64,000 nt of DNA. Origin: Flavobacterium aerium (lineage in GTDB: Bacteria > Bacteroidota > Bacteroidia > Flavobacteriales > Flavobacteriaceae). The position numbers and the translations under genes are program-made. The notes beneath the pieces are model-generated. The model was not told the DNA's origin. It did no database searches and saw nothing but the letters and a program-made list of their open reading frames with translations. Where the stretch lies: positions 186,001-250,000 of the forward strand of contig NZ_JARQWR010000002.1 in the NCBI RefSeq assembly GCF_030766725.1, in the 5' to 3' direction. Below are positions 56,406 to 64,000 of this stretch, in pieces; the stretch's first letter is position 1; each line of letters starts with the position of its first letter.

Positions 56406-58859
56406 ATGAATATTATAAAATTTGGCGGCACTTCTGTAGCCAATGCCGAAAACATCAATAAAGTTGTTGCGATTATTAATCGTAAATCTAAAAGTGAGCC
56501 TGTAGTTGTAGTGGTCTCTGCTTTTGGAGGTATTACGGATCTATTACTTTTAGCAGGAAATCAAGCTGCTGTAAAAGATGAAAAATATAAAATAAGTCTT
56601 GAAGAAGTAAATAAGCGTCATTTAAACGTTGTAAAAGAGCTAATCCCTGTTGTACAGCAAAGTGCTATACTAAGTGTTGTAAAAAGAGCTTTAAATCATC
56701 TAGAAGCATTGTTAGAAGGAAGTTATTTGTTAGGAGAGTTTTCTTGTCGTACAAAAGATGCAGTATTGAGTTATGGAGAATTATTATCTTCCTTTATCCT
56801 ATCCGAAGTACTGAAGTTAATATACCCAAAGACTGTTTATAAAGACAGTCAATCCTTGATTAAAACAAATAATGAGTTTGGTAAAGCAGTAGTGAATTTT
56901 GAGATTACAAATAACCTCATTCAGTATTTCTTTGATAAAAATCAATCAAGAATTACAATAGTTCCAGGTTTTGTGGCTAGTTCAGAAGAAGGAAATATTA
57001 CGACTTTAGGTCGTGGTGGTTCCGATTACACTGCAGCAATTATTGCAGCAGCTTTAGATGTTTCAAAATTAGAAATTTGGACAGATGTGAATGGTATGTA
57101 CACTGCAAATCCAAAGCTTGTAAAACAAGCACAATCCATCCCATACATTTCCTATCATGAAGCGATGGAATTGTCCCATTTTGGAGCTAAAGTACTATAT
57201 CCACCAACCATTCAACCCGTATTAGATAAAGATATTGTCATTCATATTAAAAATACATTTGATCCGGAAGCAAAAGGAACAATCATTAGTAATCATCCTG
57301 TAAAGAAACAAAATGAAGATGTTGTTCGAGGCATTAGCCACATTGACCATATTGCTTTGTTAACACTGGAAGGTTCTGGTTTAATTGGTGTTATAGGTTC
57401 ATCAAAAAGATTTTTCGAAGTACTATCCAATGAAAAGATTAATATCGTTTTTATTACTCAAGCTTCTTCGGAACATTCCATTTGCATCGGTATTCATGAA
57501 ATGGATGCCCAGAAAGCAAAAGACCTAATCAATCAAGAATTTAAGTTTGAAATACGCTTACGCAAAATCAATTCTGTCGTACTAGAAAAAAATCTTTCTA
57601 TAATTGCTATTGTTGGAGAAAACATGAAGAATCATAAAGGATTGAGTGGTAAAATGTTTAGTACTTTGGGTAAAAACAACATTAATATTCGCGCCATTGC
57701 CCAAGGAGCATCGGAACGAAATATATCGGCAGTAATTGCTAATTCAGATGCTAAAAAAGCATTGAATTGTCTGCACGAACGTTTCTTCGAAGCTCAAATT
57801 AAACAATTGAATCTTTTTGTAATGGGTGTTGGGAATGTGGGGCAAAAATTCATTGAGCAAATCCAGCAACAAAAGGAATACTTGTGCCGAAATTTAAAAT
57901 TGAATATTAGAATTATAGCTTTAGCAAATTCTAAGAAAATGATTTTTGAAGCAGAAGGAATTTCTTTGATGTACTGGGAAGAACAATTGCAAAATGGATT
58001 GGAAAGTAATGTAGATGATTTTATCAAGAACATCAAGAAATTGAATTTGCGCAATAGCATTTTTGTTGATATTACAGCCAATGAAAATGTAGCCCATAGT
58101 TATCATAAATACTTAAAGCGAAATATAGCAGTTGTAACCTGTAATAAAATAGCATGTTCTTCTTCGTTTGAGCAATATAAAAATTTAAAAAATAGAGCAC
58201 GAGAAAACAATGTCCCATTTTTATTTGAAACAAATGTTGGAGCAGGATTGCCGATTATCGATACCTTGAAAAATTTAATCGCATCAGGAGATCAAGTACA
58301 TAAAATTCAAGCAGTATTATCGGGAAGTTTAAATTTTGTTTTTAATAATTATAATGAAACTAATACTTTTCATGATGTTGTAGAACAAGCTAAAGATGAA
58401 GGATATACTGAACCCAATCCTAAGATAGATCTTAGTGGTGTTGATGTAATGCGAAAGCTCTTAATTCTGATCCGTGAAAGTGGTTATGTAATGGATATAG
58501 AAGCTATAAAAAACAAATCTTTTTTACCTAATAATTGTTTGGAAACAGATTCTATTACTTCATTCTTTGCTTCATTAAAAGAACAAGAGCCACATTTTAA
58601 AGCCTTGTATAAAAAAGCAGTTGCACAAGAATCAAGATTGAAATATGTAGCTCAGTTTGAAGATGGAAAAGCAAGTGTTGAATTACAGCTGATTCCAAAG
58701 GAACATCCGTTTTACAATTTGGATGGTAAGGATAATATTGTACTGTTTTATACAGACCGTTATCATGAACAACCCTTACTGATTAAAGGAGCGGGTGCTG
58801 GCGCAGCAGTTACTGCCTCAGGGATATTTGCAGATGTAATACGAATTGGAAATATATAA
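56406..58859 (+). CDS. thrA: Bifunctional aspartate kinase/homoserine dehydrogenase I
   Basis: 817 aa, equal to E. coli ThrA in size. The kinase occupies residues about 1-290 (IIKFGGTSVANAENINKV, TTLGRGGSDYTAAI), two ACT regulatory domains about 310-460 (LEGSGLIGVIGSSKRFFE, SIIAIVGENMKNHKG), and homoserine dehydrogenase about 465-817 (FVMGVGNVGQKFIEQ, TNVGAGLPIIDTLK). It performs the first and third steps from aspartate to threonine and is normally feedback-inhibited by Thr. First gene of thrABC; the next starts 3 bp later. Confidence 0.96.
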   Translation: MNIIKFGGTSVANAENINKVVAIINRKSKSEPVVVVVSAFGGITDLLLLAGNQAAVKDEKYKISLEEVNKRHLNVVKELIPVVQQSAILSVVKRALNHLEALLEGSYLLGEFSCRTKDAVLSYGELLSSFILSEVLKLIYPKTVYKDSQSLIKTNNEFGKAVVNFEITNNLIQYFFDKNQSRITIVPGFVASSEEGNITTLGRGGSDYTAAIIAAALDVSKLEIWTDVNGMYTANPKLVKQAQSIPYISYHEAMELSHFGAKVLYPPTIQPVLDKDIVIHIKNTFDPEAKGTIISNHPVKKQNEDVVRGISHIDHIALLTLEGSGLIGVIGSSKRFFEVLSNEKINIVFITQASSEHSICIGIHEMDAQKAKDLINQEFKFEIRLRKINSVVLEKNLSIIAIVGENMKNHKGLSGKMFSTLGKNNINIRAIAQGASERNISAVIANSDAKKALNCLHERFFEAQIKQLNLFVMGVGNVGQKFIEQIQQQKEYLCRNLKLNIRIIALANSKKMIFEAEGISLMYWEEQLQNGLESNVDDFIKNIKKLNLRNSIFVDITANENVAHSYHKYLKRNIAVVTCNKIACSSSFEQYKNLKNRARENNVPFLFETNVGAGLPIIDTLKNLIASGDQVHKIQAVLSGSLNFVFNNYNETNTFHDVVEQAKDEGYTEPNPKIDLSGVDVMRKLLILIRESGYVMDIEAIKNKSFLPNNCLETDSITSFFASLKEQEPHFKALYKKAVAQESRLKYVAQFEDGKASVELQLIPKEHPFYNLDGKDNIVLFYTDRYHEQPLLIKGAGAGAAVTASGIFADVIRIGNI

Positions 58860-58862
58860 ACT

Positions 58863-59798
58863 ATGGAATCAATAAAAATATTTTGCCCGGCAACAATTGC
58901 AAATTTATCCTGTGGTTTTGATGTTTTAGGTGTTTGTCTAGATACTATTGGAGATGAGATGATTGTTCGAAAAGTTAAAGAAAAAGGAATCAGAATCAAT
59001 AAAATCGAAGGAGCAGATTTACCATTTGAAGCAGAAAAAAACGTTGCAGGAGTAGCGGCAATGGCTATGCTGGCAGTTTTGGATATAGAATACGGTTTTG
59101 AAATCAGTATTCATAAAAAAATCAGTGCAGGTAGCGGAATAGGAAGTAGTGCAGCGAGTGCATCAGGAGCTGTTTTTGCGATTAATCAACTGTTAGGGAA
59201 CCCTTTTTCACTACAAGAACTAGTTGTTTTCGCAATGGAAGGAGAAAGATTAGCAAGTGGTTCGGCACATGCCGACAATGTAGCTCCTGCTCTATTTGGA
59301 GGATTCACTTTAATACGGAGTTATGAACCATTAGATATTATAAAAATTAATGCACCAGATGCATTATTTGCCAGTGTCATACATCCGCAAATTGAAGTAA
59401 AAACAATAGATGCCCGATCGATATTAAAACAAAAAATTGAATTGAAAAAAGCCATTAATCAATGCGGAAATATAGCAGGCTTAATCAGTGGATTATATAC
59501 CCAAGATTATGCTTTGATTGGGCGATCATTACACGATGAGATTGTAGAACCCATCCGTTCGATATTAATTCCAAAATACGATGAGATGAAAAAAGCGGCC
59601 TTGGATAATGGTGCTTTGGGTTGTGGTATATCAGGTTCCGGGCCTTCGGTTTTTGTTTTATCAAAAAGTGAAAAAGAAGCTAGAAATGCAGTAGAATCAA
59701 TGGGTGCAGTATTAGATTCAATTGAATTAGGGTATCAGATACATGTTTCCAAAATTAATGCCGAAGGAATTAAGATTATAGAAACGAATATTATATAA
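58863..59798 (+). CDS. thrB: Homoserine kinase
   Basis: 311 aa GHMP kinase. It phosphorylates homoserine with ATP. The ATP loop GSGIGSSAASASGA, the N-terminal CPATIANLSCGFDVLG and the C-terminal GCGISGSGPSVF are all conserved. It starts 3 bp after thrA and ends 15 bp before the thrC ATG. Confidence 0.96.
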   Translation: MESIKIFCPATIANLSCGFDVLGVCLDTIGDEMIVRKVKEKGIRINKIEGADLPFEAEKNVAGVAAMAMLAVLDIEYGFEISIHKKISAGSGIGSSAASASGAVFAINQLLGNPFSLQELVVFAMEGERLASGSAHADNVAPALFGGFTLIRSYEPLDIIKINAPDALFASVIHPQIEVKTIDARSILKQKIELKKAINQCGNIAGLISGLYTQDYALIGRSLHDEIVEPIRSILIPKYDEMKKAALDNGALGCGISGSGPSVFVLSKSEKEARNAVESMGAVLDSIELGYQIHVSKINAEGIKIIETNII

Positions 59799-59813
59799 AC
59801 ACAATTGATCATT

Positions 59814-61112
59814 ATGAAATATTATAGTATTAACCAAAGTGTCGAGAAAATAGGTTTTGAGCAAGCTGTGATACAGGGAATAGCAGTTGATAAAGGATTG
59901 TTTTTTCCAGAAGAAATTCCTGCTTTAAGTTCAGAATTTATTAAGAATATCGAACAATATAGTCCCACAGAAATAGCACTTGAGGTAATTAAACCTTTTG
60001 TTGGAGGTGAAATACCCGAATTTGAATTAAAACAAATTATTAAGGAGACTTTGTCTTTTGATTTCCCATTGGTAGAAGTCCAGAAAGATATATTTGCTTT
60101 AGAACTTTTTCATGGCCCTACTCTAGCATTTAAAGATGTTGGCGCTCGATTTATGTCCCGTTGCTTGAGGTATTTTAATAAAAATAAAACCGAACAAAAA
60201 ATAACCGTATTAGTTGCTACTTCTGGAGATACAGGAAGTGCTGTAGCCAATGGTTTTTTAGGTGTTGAAGGCGTGAATGTTGTGATTTTATATCCTTGTG
60301 ATAAAGTAAGTGATATTCAGGAAAAACAGTTGACCACCTTAGGTCAGAATATTACTGCCCTAGAAGTTAAAGGTTCGTTTGATGATTGTCAGAATATGGT
60401 AAAAAAAGCCTTTCTAGATGATTCGTTGAAAACTATAAATTTGACTTCAGCCAATTCAATAAACGTAGCCCGATGGTTGCCGCAAATGTTCTATTATTTT
60501 TTTGCCTATAAAGAGTTAAAAAGTAAAGGAAAACCAATAGTTGTATCCGTTCCTAGTGGTAATTTTGGTAATATATGTGCCGGTTTGATGGCTAAGAAAA
60601 TGGGATTGCCAATAAGCCATTTCATTGCATCCACCAATGCGAATGATACAATACCAAGATATTTGATTGATGGAGAGTATTCTCCGTTGTATTCGAAACC
60701 AACTCTTTCAAATGCAATGGATGTAAGTGATCCAAGTAATTTTGTGCGAATTTTAGAAATCTATAAACAAGATATGGATGCGCTTAAAATAGATTTATCA
60801 GCATTTGCATTTGATGATTTAGCTACTAAAAAAGCGATGCGTTTTTTGTGTCATCAATGGAGCTATATAGCCGATCCACATGGAGCTGTAGGTTATTTAG
60901 GATTGCAGCATTTTTTGAAGAACAAAACAGATTTTTTGGGTGTATTTCTGGAAACAGCACACCCTGTTAAGTTTTTAAATACAGTTGAAGAAACACTAGA
61001 TATTAAATTGGATATACCATCTGATATTGAATTTATTATGAAAAAAAATAAAATAAGTATCGTGATTAATTCTTATTCAGAATTAAATACATTTCTATTA
61101 CAATCAGAATAA
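59814..61112 (+). CDS. thrC: Threonine synthase
   Basis: 432 aa from the ATG at 59814; a TTG at 59805 would add three residues (LII in sequence) and is less likely. It converts O-phosphohomoserine to threonine with PLP. The PLP Lys is in TLAFKDVGARFM, the phosphate-binding loop in VATSGDTGSAVANGF, and SVPSGNFGNICAG is also present. E. coli-type (class I) threonine synthase with an N-terminal extension domain. Last gene of the operon, followed by a very strong terminator. Confidence 0.96.
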   Translation: MKYYSINQSVEKIGFEQAVIQGIAVDKGLFFPEEIPALSSEFIKNIEQYSPTEIALEVIKPFVGGEIPEFELKQIIKETLSFDFPLVEVQKDIFALELFHGPTLAFKDVGARFMSRCLRYFNKNKTEQKITVLVATSGDTGSAVANGFLGVEGVNVVILYPCDKVSDIQEKQLTTLGQNITALEVKGSFDDCQNMVKKAFLDDSLKTINLTSANSINVARWLPQMFYYFFAYKELKSKGKPIVVSVPSGNFGNICAGLMAKKMGLPISHFIASTNANDTIPRYLIDGEYSPLYSKPTLSNAMDVSDPSNFVRILEIYKQDMDALKIDLSAFAFDDLATKKAMRFLCHQWSYIADPHGAVGYLGLQHFLKNKTDFLGVFLETAHPVKFLNTVEETLDIKLDIPSDIEFIMKKNKISIVINSYSELNTFLLQSE

Positions 61113-61147
61113 ATAATGATAAGGTAATACCATATTTTTAGAATAGA

Positions 61148-61181
61148 TAACAACGCTCAATTATTCACAATTGAGCGTTGT
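61148..61181 (+). terminator. Intrinsic terminator of thrABC
   Basis: Fourteen-bp perfect stem AACAACGCTCAATT/AATTGAGCGTTGTT with a 6-nt loop, then ATTTTAT, 35 bp past the thrC stop. Confidence 0.93.
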
Positions 61182-61235
61182 TATTTTATGTTAGTTCAAT
61201 GGTTTGAAATGATATAATTAATTTGAGCACTCTCC

Positions 61236-61295
61236 TATTCGCCTATATTGATCATGTTGTTTGGAATCAATATGATTATTAGCCGAATATCTTTG
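61236..61295 (+). promoter_or_regulatory. Promoter region of gcvT with nested inverted repeats
   Basis: TATCTTTG (61288-61295) fits TAnnTTTG, with TTG at 61261-61263 (24-bp spacer). Nested dyads enclose it: inner ATATTGAT/ATCAATAT (61245-61273) and outer TATTCG/CGAATA (61236-61289). The outer right arm overlaps the -7 box. Because the dyads lie before the predicted transcription start, a protein site is likelier than a riboswitch. Confidence 0.45.
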
Positions 61296-61351
61296 CCTCT
61301 TCGTATTTTTTTAGATAAATTAGCCCCTTTAATTTATTTATATAACACACA

Positions 61352-62434
61352 ATGAAAAATACTGCGCTTACCCACATTCATGAGAGTTTAGGAGCTAAAA
61401 TGGTTCCATTTGCTGGATATAATATGCCTGTCCAATATGAAGGCGTTACAGTTGAACACGAAATCGTTAGAAATGGCGTAGGTGTTTTTGATGTATCTCA
61501 CATGGGTGAGTTTTTCCTAAAAGGAGAAAATGCATTAGCATTAATTCAGAAAGTAACTACAAATGATGCTTCAAAATTAACAGTAGGAAAAGCACAATAC
61601 TCTTGTTTGCCAAACTATGAAGGTGGAATCGTAGATGATTTAATTATATATAAGTTTTCTGAAACAGAATATTTATTAGTTGTAAACGCATCTAATATTG
61701 AAAAAGACTGGAATTGGATCACAAAACACAATGATTTAGGAGTAACGATGGAAAATCGTTCAGATGAGTACTCTTTATTAGCAATTCAAGGACCTAAAGC
61801 AGCAGAAGCAATGCAATCATTAACTGCGATAGATTTAGTGAATATGCCTTATTACTCTTTCCAAGTAGGAGAATTTGGAGGAAAAAGCGATGTAATTGTT
61901 TCAGCGACTGGATATACAGGCTCAGGAGGTTTTGAAATTTATTTCAAAAATGAAGATGCAGAAGCTATTTGGAAGGCTGTTTTTGAAGCAGGAGCTGCTT
62001 TTGGAATCAAGCCAGTAGGATTAGCAGCACGTGATACTTTACGATTAGAAATGGGCTTCTGTTTGTATGGAAATGATATCAATGATACCACTTCACCAAT
62101 TGAAGCAGGTTTAGGATGGATTACAAAATTCGATAAAGATTTTGTGAATGCAGAAGACATTAAAAGCCAGAAAGAGAACGGTGTAGCACGTAAATTAGTT
62201 GGTTTTGAATTAACAGAAAGAGGAATTCCACGTCATGATTATGAAATCGTAGACGCAGCTGGTACAGTTATTGGGGTAGTAACTTCAGGAACAATGTCAC
62301 CTTCCTTAAATAAAGGAATTGGATTAGGATATGTACCTACTGCATTAAGTAAGGTAGATTCTGAGATTTTTATCCGTATTAGAAAAAATGATATCCCTGC
62401 TAAAGTGGTGAAATTACCTTTTTATAAAAAATAA
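61352..62434 (+). CDS. gcvT: Aminomethyltransferase (glycine cleavage T protein)
   Basis: 360 aa. It takes the aminomethyl group from H protein to tetrahydrofolate, releasing ammonia. Marks include [28 protein letters not shown] with the conserved Asp-His, [31 protein letters not shown] and [12 protein letters not shown]. gcvH and gcvP are not in view. It is 20 bp before the S41 protease gene. Confidence 0.96.
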   Translation: MKNTALTHIHESLGAKMVPFAGYNMPVQYEGVTVEHEIVRNGVGVFDVSHMGEFFLKGENALALIQKVTTNDASKLTVGKAQYSCLPNYEGGIVDDLIIYKFSETEYLLVVNASNIEKDWNWITKHNDLGVTMENRSDEYSLLAIQGPKAAEAMQSLTAIDLVNMPYYSFQVGEFGGKSDVIVSATGYTGSGGFEIYFKNEDAEAIWKAVFEAGAAFGIKPVGLAARDTLRLEMGFCLYGNDINDTTSPIEAGLGWITKFDKDFVNAEDIKSQKENGVARKLVGFELTERGIPRHDYEIVDAAGTVIGVVTSGTMSPSLNKGIGLGYVPTALSKVDSEIFIRIRKNDIPAKVVKLPFYKK

Positions 62435-62454
62435 ACAACAATTTAAAGTATTTG

Positions 62455-64000
62455 ATGAATAAGCTACCCCTATTTTTACTCTTATCTTCCTTTGCGCTAT
62501 TTGGGCAGAATAGTGATAAAGCTTGTGATTTAATTACTAAAATAAATAAGCTCATTAAAAAAGAGCACTTTAAGCCTAAACCGATAGATGATAGTCTATC
62601 GGTTTATGTTTTTGATTCTTTTATTAATACAATGGATTCAGAGCGTAATATTTTTTTGAAAACAGAATATGAAGCTTTAACAAAACATCGTCTTTTATTA
62701 GATAATTATATATTGAGAAAAGACTGTTCATTTTTTGAAGATTTTGTATCAACATATAAAAAGGCATTACTAAGAACAAAAGCTTCCATTGAAAAAATTG
62801 ATAAAGAAAAATTTGATTACGCTTTAAAAAGTGATACCATTCGTTTTACGAAAGATGAAGTTGCTTTTTATGTAAAAGAAAATGATGTTGATCGGGTTTG
62901 GCGCAAGCGTTTACGCTATGATGTTTTGGAAGATATTTCAAAAATGAGCACTAAGTTAGATTCTTTAAAACAGAATTTTTCCACATTCGAAAAAGCATCT
63001 AGAACGAAGATATTTGAAACAAATCTGTGTAAAATAAGCAGTATACTAGATAGTTCAGAAGGAATTGAAGAATATTTACACAATACATTTTATTCCATTT
63101 ATTGCTCTTATTTTGATCCTCATACCACCTATTTTTCTTACGATGATAAATCATCTTTCTTTTCTTCATTATCTACCGATACATATTCATTAGGGTTGTA
63201 TGTGAGCTTGAATGAAAATGAAGAGATTATTGTTGATGAAGTTGTTCCGGGTGGTCCTGCAGCACAAACCAATAAAATTGATAAAGAAGATCAGATTATA
63301 AAAGTAACAAATGGTTTGAATGAAAGCTACTGGGTTTCATGTGTAGCTATGAAAACCATTGGAGATATTTTCTTTTCTGATACCTATAAAAATGTAGAAT
63401 TGACCTTGCGAAAAAAAGACGGAACAGTCTATGACGTTCAGTTGGAAAAGCAAATCATGAAAGCCGATCAAAATACGGTTTATAGTTTTGTAGTTGAAAA
63501 AGAAGCGCGTTTAGGATATATTAAAATCCCTAGTTTTTACAGTGATTTTGATGGTAATAATGCGACAGGATGTGCAGACGATGTTGCTAGAGAAGTTATT
63601 AAACTACAAGAAGATAAAATTGATGGTTTAGTGATTGATTTACAGTACAACGGTGGTGGCTCTATGGATGAAGCAATTAAGCTATCGGGAATGTTTATCG
63701 ATCAAGGGCCAATTTCCTTTTTATTGAATAATAAAAACAAACAAACCGTAGTAAATGACTATAACCCAGGATCGTTATACAATGGGCCTATTATTATCTT
63801 AATAAATGGCTATACAGCTTCTGCTAGCGAGTTTTTTGCTGCAGTAATGCAGGATTACAACCGTGCGGTTATTATGGGGACTACTTCATTGGGGAAAGCA
63901 ACAATGCAAACGGTTATTCCTTTGGGAAAAGTAGAACAAGATTTTGTGAAAGTAACCATTGAGAAATTTTATAGAGTTACAGGGAAGAGTCATCAGAAAA
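62455..64000 (+). CDS. S41-family C-terminal processing protease, 3'-truncated by the window
   Basis: 515 residues visible from ATG 62455; the frame runs off the window. It begins with a signal peptide (LPLFLLLSSFALFGQ-like). A PDZ domain is seen around residues 235-330 (EVVPGGPAAQTNKIDKEDQI). The S41 core has the catalytic Ser456 in YTASASEFFAAVMQDY and Lys481 in LGKATMQ, 25 residues later as in E. coli Prc. It is expected to trim or degrade periplasmic proteins from their C-termini. The Lys-rich N-terminal region resembles Prc-type proteases. Probably in one transcript with gcvT. Confidence 0.9.
   Translation, partial: MNKLPLFLLLSSFALFGQNSDKACDLITKINKLIKKEHFKPKPIDDSLSVYVFDSFINTMDSERNIFLKTEYEALTKHRLLLDNYILRKDCSFFEDFVSTYKKALLRTKASIEKIDKEKFDYALKSDTIRFTKDEVAFYVKENDVDRVWRKRLRYDVLEDISKMSTKLDSLKQNFSTFEKASRTKIFETNLCKISSILDSSEGIEEYLHNTFYSIYCSYFDPHTTYFSYDDKSSFFSSLSTDTYSLGLYVSLNENEEIIVDEVVPGGPAAQTNKIDKEDQIIKVTNGLNESYWVSCVAMKTIGDIFFSDTYKNVELTLRKKDGTVYDVQLEKQIMKADQNTVYSFVVEKEARLGYIKIPSFYSDFDGNNATGCADDVAREVIKLQEDKIDGLVIDLQYNGGGSMDEAIKLSGMFIDQGPISFLLNNKNKQTVVNDYNPGSLYNGPIIILINGYTASASEFFAAVMQDYNRAVIMGTTSLGKATMQTVIPLGKVEQDFVKVTIEKFYRVTGKSHQK

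Noticed and set aside
59805..59813. TTG start for thrC
   Set aside because: An ATG nine bases later starts at the family N-terminus.
61182..61351. Glycine riboswitch upstream of gcvT
   Set aside because: The conserved glycine-aptamer core was looked for and not seen; the only structure is the dyad around the promoter.

Overview
The window is an AT-rich stretch of bacterial chromosome, almost fully coding on both strands, from a member of Bacteroidota, most likely Flavobacteriaceae (Flavobacterium/Myroides-like). This rests on the gene repertoire and order (TamB beside TsaD, DUF4159 beside RsmE and TrmH, an RND-TolC fusion, lipoproteins with SCN-type lipoboxes, a bifunctional ThrA), the lack of Shine-Dalgarno sequences, and several promoters of the Bacteroidota form TTG-N16..24-TAnnTTTG. 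No prophage, insertion sequence, integrase or CRISPR array was seen.

Layout. 1-8.6 kb: the end of an LptD-like gene, ridA, then a minus-strand block pfkA-gapA / GlcNAc-kinase-like / mgsA (upper glycolysis plus the methylglyoxal shunt) and a giant tamB. 8.6-12.3 kb: a plus-strand block led by tsaD, with rsmE, a DUF4159 protein and a TrmH-type methyltransferase. 12.3-15.3 kb: two tandem M43 metalloprotease lipoproteins duplicated together with about 380 bp of upstream DNA and their terminators. 15.3-19.3 kb: small hypotheticals, an AI-2E/PerM transporter, a class I methyltransferase and a VanX-like dipeptidase. 19.4-27.5 kb: a minus-strand heavy-metal efflux operon (DUF6660-like protein, CzcA fused to a TolC domain, CzcB, P1B ATPase). 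27.7-34.7 kb: a hydrolase, then a FUSC protein, an AraC regulator and a divergent TolC-HlyD-MFS efflux operon. 34.7-37.4 kb: a serine hydrolase, an ECF sigma factor with a membrane partner, and an ASCH protein. 37.7-38.0 kb: tRNA-Arg, -Pro and -Ser. 38.3-50.8 kb: thiolase, C40 peptidase, DUF3667, TPR protein, gyrA, clpC, a RimB-RimK fusion, DUF421 and a DHFR-like protein. 50.8-56.1 kb: hutH, a TlpA-like lipoprotein, a Cys-rich lipoprotein and nnr. 56.1-61.2 kb: the threonine operon thrABC with an unannotated leader. 61.3-64.0 kb: gcvT and a truncated S41 protease.

Most notable: (i) a promoter plus a 40-codon leader ORF carrying nine consecutive Thr codons upstream of thrABC, with the layout of a threonine attenuator; (ii) the CzcA-TolC fusion keeps an internal Met and a complete signal peptide at the junction, suggesting a self-splitting polyprotein or internal start; (iii) the recent M43 duplication, whose substitutions cluster around the active site and whose terminators carry a compensatory base change; (iv) tamB has no ATG/GTG start, and its N-terminal anchor can only be completed from a non-canonical start; (v) several dyads in the metal-efflux and drug-efflux control regions look like operators.
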